Assembly (NCBI GenBank): GCA_018065205.1
Contig: JAGHTR010000074.1
Coordinates: 1 to 10,658 of the forward strand
Length of the DNA: 10,658 nt
From: Candidatus Colicola caccequi
Lineage (GTDB): Bacteria > Bacteroidota > Bacteroidia > Bacteroidales > Paludibacteraceae
Direction of reading: 5' to 3'
Numbering within the stretch: the stretch's first letter is position 1; the number at the start of each line of letters is the position of its first letter. The position numbers and the translations under genes are program-made. Below are positions 7,401 to 10,658 of the stretch, piece by piece. The notes under the pieces were generated by a model. It was given only the letters and a program-made list of their open reading frames with translations. It searched no databases and was not told where the DNA came from.

Positions 7401-7790
7401 GGCCTCAGGATAGGTGATAATCACCATTGATTGCTTAGAGTTAAGCGAGGAAAGACAACTAAGTACTTCGGTGCGCTGAATAGCCATCGCCTCGTCTATT
7501 CCTTGCCGACGGCGGCGTGAAGAGGGGAAGAAAAATGTGCGAGAAGGGGCGTCTGGTGAGACACTACTCTCTAATTGTCGCAAGTCTGAAAATGTATACT
7601 GAGCCTCGTCAGCATTATCCATAACAATCAGTGTACAAACTGAATGACGTGAGATTGCTTCAATCACGATAGAACGCGCCGAGGCATACAAACCCGACAA
7701 AAGCAGATGTTTTTGCTTCTGTAATCGCTGCGTAGCCACATTGATATTCGGATGTTGCTTAAGCAGTTCGTATAAGTCTTCTATGCTCAT
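4497..7790 (-). CDS. mfd: Transcription-repair coupling factor Mfd
   Basis: Mfd binds RNA polymerase stalled at a DNA lesion, pushes it off by ATP-driven translocation and recruits UvrA for nucleotide excision repair. From the start at 7790 (MSIEDLYELL) the protein has 1097 residues, close to the family norm. Domains in order: UvrB-like N-terminal region, with YEPGQFAIRGGIVDVYSF at about 175-192; RNA polymerase-interacting domain around 402-455 (LRPGDYVVHSDHGIGQFGG); RecG-like helicase motor with Walker A GDVGFGKTE 554-562 (K560), DEEQ box 655-658, TATPIPRTL 681-689, TTIIESGVDIP 795-805 and QLRGRVGRS 825-833; the TRG translocation motif around 868-892 (ending GAGNLLGAEQSG); and a C-terminal TRCF domain from about 960. 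No motif is missing. An 87-residue upstream in-frame extension to 8051 exists but was rejected: it crosses the mfd promoter and reads through the divergent nuclease promoter and gene start, and is not Mfd-like. mfd appears to be a single-gene unit. Confidence 0.97.
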   Translation of the reverse strand: MSIEDLYELLKQHPNINVATQRLQKQKHLLLSGLYASARSIVIEAISRHSVCTLIVMDNADEAQYTFSDLRQLESSVSPDAPSRTFFFPSSRRRRQGIDEAMAIQRTEVLSCLSSLNSKQSMVIITYPEALLESVPIKESFERSTRTVRAGEHMQISDLEGALLELQFTKVDFVYEPGQFAIRGGIVDVYSFSHEDPYRLDFFGDEIDSIRTFDLETQLSQDKVISIEIAGIESQESDTQTTALTSYLPSDTLWISNDWALVNFKMNESSILCPLNQSTTIEVRDKSFFAPFEEIHFNTLPQPTFNKNFDLLGEDLQQHINNGYNVYILADQKKQTDRLSAIFETIPFIPISHTLHAGWIDNDAKVCCYTDHEIFERYHRVNLRSENARRGKAIVTLKEINQLRPGDYVVHSDHGIGQFGGLVTTLVNGKPQEMIKLTYRDGDTIFVSIHNLHRISKYKGREGSAPTISRIGSGAWERLKERTKDKVKDIARDLIQLYATRKRQQGFAYTPDGYMQHELEASFLYEDTPDQAKATIDVKRDMESPMPMDRLICGDVGFGKTEIAMRAAFKAATDGKQVAVLVPTTVLALQHYQTFKERFQNFPIRIEYLSRAKSVQQTKAILADLAEGKIDVLIGTHKLVGKSVVWHDLGLLIIDEEQKFGVTVKEKLKSLRTNVDVLTLTATPIPRTLQFSLLGARDLSVMTTPPQNRYPIQTEIINNEDEDIIKEAIDIELSRNGQVFVVNNRIEMLERIEHKIHRLCPEARIVVAHGQMPTDEMEERLEAFINYDYDILISTTIIESGVDIPNVNTMIIFSAQHYGLADLHQLRGRVGRSNRKAYCYLVAPERELLTEDARRRLDAISTFSELGSGFNLAMQDLDIRGAGNLLGAEQSGFIADLGYDTYQKVLNEAVEELKEELFEDKNIANENLLKSQFATPNSAWCSDSQLESDLPLSFPATYIENISERITLYRELDGLHNEDELAEYKKRLIDRFGPIPEEAEELMNVVRLRWICCRLGIEKIYLKGERMTIYFIMHNEHYWQSKEFGQIISYIYSRGERCSMKEDVDKLGKPTGKRYATIAQVKTIAGAINLLSKILES

Positions 7791-7817
7791 TGCCAATATT
7801 TCTGCAAAAAAGCGATA

Positions 7818-7848
7818 CAAAGGTACAAATAAAAATTGGAATTGCAAA
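7818..7848 (-). promoter_or_regulatory. Promoter of mfd
   Basis: Minus-strand TTTG (7848-7845), 19 bases, TACCTTTG (7825-7818). Transcription would start near 7814, about 24 bases before the ATG at 7790. This supports 7790 as the true start, since the longer reading frame would begin upstream of the promoter. Confidence 0.78.
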
Positions 7849-7883
7849 GAAAAAAGGAAAAACAATAATATTTTATAAAAATA

Positions 7884-7915
7884 TTTGTTTATATCAGAAA
7901 AAAATGCTATCTTTG
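7884..7915 (+). promoter_or_regulatory. Promoter of the nuclease operon
   Basis: Plus-strand TTTG (7884-7887), 20 bases, TATCTTTG (7908-7915), an exact consensus fit. The inferred start is near 7919, giving a leader of about 55 bases. It is divergent from the mfd promoter with 35 bases between the two -33 elements. Confidence 0.82.
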
Positions 7916-7933
7916 CACACAAATTAGGTATTT

Positions 7934-7951
7934 CGCGCTCATGCGAGTGCG
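7934..7951 (+). other. Hairpin in the nuclease operon leader
   Basis: CGCGCTC (7934-7940) and GAGTGCG (7945-7951) pair over 7 positions with one G-U, around the loop ATGC. It is a G/C-rich island in an A/T-rich leader, about 15 bases after the inferred transcription start and 23 bases before the start codon. It is not followed by a T-run, so it is not a terminator. It could stabilise the mRNA or be a regulatory site. Confidence 0.4.
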
Positions 7952-7974
7952 TGACGTTCAAAAAATAGGAATTT

Positions 7975-8928
7975 ATGAAGAAACATTTATTGTTGATTGC
8001 ACTATTGGGAATGGGAAGTGCAATGATGTGGGCCGATCCGATTGATCGCACTCAATTAGAAGGACTAAAAGGAGATGAGATCTTGCAAAAACTGCACACC
8101 ATGATTAAAAATCATGAGGTGCTTGATTATGACGATATTCGCGCTGATAGAGTAGGGGTGGATATAGTTAATAAGAAGGTGGTGGATATGTATAGTTCGT
8201 GTTCATTTGGCGCTCGTGATTATTGTGGGTATGGAACTGATTTTGAACGTTGTGATTGTTACAACCGCGAACATGCACTACCCAAAGCATGGTGGGGTGG
8301 AGATAAAACGGTCCCAATGTACACAGACCTGCATCATGTGATTCCAACAGATTTTGAGGCGAACACGCAACGTCAGGATTATCCTTACGGCGAAGTGAGT
8401 TCGCAAACTTGGACCAATGGCGTAAGTAAGTTTGGAAAAACTACTTCTTTTTCTACTGCAAATGTGCAAGTGTTTGAACCTGCCGACGAGTACAAAGGTG
8501 ATATTGCCCGCATCTATTTTTATATGTTGACTTGCTATTTAGATTATCAACTTAAACAGGATAAAAATGTGAATTCTAGACTTGTATTTGGATATAATAG
8601 TACCAAAAAACAGTCCAAGTTCACATCGGCTGCTCAAGACTTATTCCTCAAATGGTGTCGTAATGATGCGGTTAGTTCCAAAGAGACCACTCGCAACGAC
8701 AAGGTGGAGGCTAAGCAAGGCAATCGTAATCCATTCGTGGATTATCCGGAACTGGTGGAGTATATTTGGGGAAACAAGAAGAATGTGCCTTATTCCATAG
8801 AGACAGACTTATTTGAACAGAAAATTGAACAAGCCGCTCAACGTAAAGTGGTTATTGATGGCCGTTTGTATATTAAGGCAGAGGGCGCACTATACGATAT
8901 AATGGGCAATAAAGTTGCAAATTTCTAA
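7975..8928 (+). CDS. Secreted endonuclease I family nuclease (EndA/NucM type) with C-terminal tail
   Basis: Predicted to cut DNA, and perhaps RNA, without strong sequence preference outside the cytoplasm. Residues 1-20 are a signal peptide (MKKHLLLIALL..., cleavage after MWA, no lipobox). The catalytic beta-beta-alpha-metal core is clear: CYNREHALPKAWWGG with the E99-H100 pair, then YTDLHHVIPTD (H120, H121), N130 and R133 in the N-x-x-R element, and PYG at 137-139. Further family signatures are YKGDIARIYFYML (173-185) and GNRNPFVDYPELVEYIWG (249-266). Six cysteines lie in 76-228, four of them (76, 84, 93, 95) close together before the active site, suggesting disulphides in an exported protein. 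The last 27 residues (291-317) resemble the end of the amylase in this window. The next gene, a paralogue, begins 6 bases downstream, so the two form an operon. Likely roles are scavenging of extracellular nucleic acid for nutrients or biofilm DNA turnover. Confidence 0.92.
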   Translation: MKKHLLLIALLGMGSAMMWADPIDRTQLEGLKGDEILQKLHTMIKNHEVLDYDDIRADRVGVDIVNKKVVDMYSSCSFGARDYCGYGTDFERCDCYNREHALPKAWWGGDKTVPMYTDLHHVIPTDFEANTQRQDYPYGEVSSQTWTNGVSKFGKTTSFSTANVQVFEPADEYKGDIARIYFYMLTCYLDYQLKQDKNVNSRLVFGYNSTKKQSKFTSAAQDLFLKWCRNDAVSSKETTRNDKVEAKQGNRNPFVDYPELVEYIWGNKKNVPYSIETDLFEQKIEQAAQRKVVIDGRLYIKAEGALYDIMGNKVANF

Positions 8929-8934
8929 TCGATC

Positions 8935-10658
8935 ATGAAAAACACTATTCTTTTCTGCTTTTTGCTGCTATCAACAGCCATTATGGCGGAATCAATGCCC
9001 CAAGGGTATTATGACCAAATCAATGGCAAGTCGGATGCTACACTGAAGGGAACCTTAAAATCTATTATTCGTAATCATACCGTCGTTCCGTATGGTGATG
9101 GTTCATGGGAGGTCTTTTATTATGCCGATCGTGATACAGTCACCGGCTTGTGCATGGATATGTACTGCGATGATTGGAAGCCGTTGAAAAGTCCCGGCGA
9201 CAAGGCTTCCGGTTGCAATGTGGAGCACTCGTTTGCTAAGTCGTGGTGGGGTGGCGCAGAGAATGATGCGTATAAAGATTGCTATCACCTCAATCCTTCT
9301 AACTCAACGGCCAATGGCTCGCGCAGTAATTATCCGTTAGGAGTGCCTGTTAAGGATTTCAAAGATCCTTCCTCAACGGGTTCTCTAAAAGTGGGCAAAC
9401 GCACTCATGCGACGTTGGGGGATCATTATGTGTTTGAGCCCAAGGACGAATATAAAGGCGACTTTGCTCGCGCTTATTTCTATATGGCTACTTGCTATGG
9501 TAAGGATTTGAATGGTAACATAGATCCGGTTTGCACCAAATACACAGGTTGGCGTTTAGATAATAAAGATGTGGGATCGATGTTCGCTATGCAGAATGAT
9601 ACGTATTTGGAATTTCAGGATTGGGAGATTGAGGTGCTATTGGCTTGGCATCGCTTGGACCCTGTGTCAGGAAAGGAACTGCAACGTATGAATGCAGTGT
9701 CTAATTTCCAACACAATAGAAACCCATTTATTGAGTATCCGTGCTTAGCGGAGTATATCTGGGGTAATCGCAAAGGACAGGCCGTTAATCTGGCGCAACT
9801 TAGACGCACCACAGATGGCAGTTGGCTCTCGTTAACGGATTCGATGATGTTGACCGGCTGTCAATGTGAGTTCACGGAACCTACTTTATATACAACCATT
9901 TCGTCCATCACTTTCCCACAACAAATTGTGGGCGAAACGGCTACGGATAATTTTCTGCTGACCGGAGCTAAACTGACGGATGACATAACTCTAACTATCA
10001 CTGGCAAGGACGCAGATGCTTTTGTGGTAGTACCAACAACAATCGCTGCGGCTGAGGCCAATGGCGATTCAACTATTATGGTCAGTTTCTCCTCTACTGA
10101 GGAAGGTTCTTATTCTGCTACATTAACCATCAGTAGTAAGGGGGCCAATGATGTCAATATCGCACTAAAGGGCGTAGCTACTACCGAATGCGCCATTACA
10201 TGGTTAGTGAATGGCCAAGAATATACAGTTGGCCAACCCTCCAACAAAGTTGCCAAGGGTGCTAAACCGAATGCCATTCCATCTGAACCGGCTGCGTTTG
10301 ATGCACAAAGTCCTGTCTTTATGGGATGGAGCCAAAGTCCGATTGAAGGAACTACGGATGTGCGTCCATCAGATTTATTTGATAAGGTAGAAGATGCGCC
10401 GCAGGTGACGGAAGATATAACTTTCTATGCCGTCTTTGCTCACGAAGAGAAAGTAGGTTCCGATACTCCGGTAACAATGACATGGAATACTCCATCTGCT
10501 ACAGGTTGGACTGCCAAAGGCATGGTGGATAAGAGTGGCTATTCTATCTTCGCATCCGGCGCGTCGCTCACTTCTCCATCTGTTGATTTGAGTACATTAG
10601 TGTCCGTGACGGTGAATATGCGCACTTACGGAGGAAAACAATACAATGTATTGGATAT
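8935..10658 (+). CDS. Secreted endonuclease I family nuclease with multi-domain C-terminal part (3' end missing)
   Basis: The frame is open for 574 codons from ATG 8935 to the window edge. Residues 1-18 are a signal peptide (MKNTILFCFLLLSTAIMA). The nuclease domain spans about 20-285: CNVEHSFAKSWWGG with the E97-H98 pair, DCYHLNPSN (H118), N127 and R130, SNYPLG, then DEYKGDFARAYFYMATCY (171-187) and NRNPFIEYPCLAEYIWG (261-277). Relative to the first nuclease, DLHH is replaced by DCYH, so the two belong to different subgroups. After the nuclease come an Ig-like beta-rich segment (about 318-414; LTDDITLTITGKDADAF then SATLTISSKG), a segment like the Listeria-Bacteroides/InlB repeat (about 420-502; FMGWS and ITFYAVFA), and the start of a further beta-rich domain (from about 510). 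Such modules usually bind ligands or hold the enzyme at the surface. The start 6 bases after the previous stop shows co-transcription. The true length and any C-terminal sorting tail lie outside the window. Confidence 0.9.
   Translation, partial: MKNTILFCFLLLSTAIMAESMPQGYYDQINGKSDATLKGTLKSIIRNHTVVPYGDGSWEVFYYADRDTVTGLCMDMYCDDWKPLKSPGDKASGCNVEHSFAKSWWGGAENDAYKDCYHLNPSNSTANGSRSNYPLGVPVKDFKDPSSTGSLKVGKRTHATLGDHYVFEPKDEYKGDFARAYFYMATCYGKDLNGNIDPVCTKYTGWRLDNKDVGSMFAMQNDTYLEFQDWEIEVLLAWHRLDPVSGKELQRMNAVSNFQHNRNPFIEYPCLAEYIWGNRKGQAVNLAQLRRTTDGSWLSLTDSMMLTGCQCEFTEPTLYTTISSITFPQQIVGETATDNFLLTGAKLTDDITLTITGKDADAFVVVPTTIAAAEANGDSTIMVSFSSTEEGSYSATLTISSKGANDVNIALKGVATTECAITWLVNGQEYTVGQPSNKVAKGAKPNAIPSEPAAFDAQSPVFMGWSQSPIEGTTDVRPSDLFDKVEDAPQVTEDITFYAVFAHEEKVGSDTPVTMTWNTPSATGWTAKGMVDKSGYSIFASGASLTSPSVDLSTLVSVTVNMRTYGGKQYNVLD

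Noticed and set aside
7791..8051. An 87-residue N-terminal extension of Mfd
   Set aside because: It is not Mfd-like, is rich in Phe/Leu from A/T-rich spacer DNA, crosses the mfd promoter, and overlaps the divergent nuclease promoter and signal peptide.
4497..8928. mfd and the secreted nucleases as a joint DNA-repair or defence system
   Set aside because: They are divergent with separate promoters, Mfd acts in the cytoplasm, and the nucleases have signal peptides. Adjacency alone does not support a shared function.

Overview
The window looks like a chromosomal segment of a Bacteroidetes bacterium, most likely order Bacteroidales. Four lines of evidence support this. Five of its transcription units carry the Bacteroidetes sigma-factor promoter, TTTG, 19-20 bases, then TAnnTTTG. 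Start codons sit behind A/T-rich leaders without clear Shine-Dalgarno sequences. Secreted enzymes carry Sus-like starch-binding modules or a short C-terminal tail typical of Bacteroidetes exported proteins. The Mfd, TrmO and EndA-type proteins also look like members of this phylum. I could not run any database search, so genus-level placement is not attempted.

Layout, left to right. Positions 1-3439 (minus strand) hold a two-gene starch-degradation unit. A 1095-residue modular secreted alpha-amylase (GH13) is followed, with overlapping stop and start codons, by the beginning of a second secreted protein that opens directly with a CBM26-like starch-binding module and runs off the left edge. 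The unit has its own promoter at 3549-3580 and a leader of about 105 bases. Positions 3605-4228 (minus) encode TrmO, the tRNA-Thr N6-methyl-t6A37 methyltransferase. Back-to-back with it, on the plus strand, is a tRNA-Phe(GAA) gene at 4363-4435. A strong, symmetric hairpin at 4441-4472 separates that tRNA from the convergent mfd gene (4497-7790, minus), which encodes the transcription-repair coupling factor.

From 7884 to the right edge (plus) lies a second secreted-enzyme unit: two tandem, diverged endonuclease I (EndA/NucM) family genes separated by 6 bases. The first (317 residues) ends in a short C-terminal tail. The second has a longer, multi-domain C-terminal part and is cut by the window edge.

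The genes fall into two groups: housekeeping RNA/DNA maintenance (trmO, tRNA-Phe, mfd) and secreted scavenging of polymers (starch by amylase plus starch-binding protein, DNA/RNA by two nucleases). The link between the secreted groups is the C-terminal tail. The amylase and the first nuclease, which are otherwise unrelated, end in clearly similar sequences of about 25 residues, which I infer to be a sorting or anchoring signal. No mobile element, CRISPR array or phage feature is visible. I see no convincing wholly new system; the most interesting points are the shared tail, the repeated modules of the amylase, the paired nucleases and a dyad over the amylase promoter.
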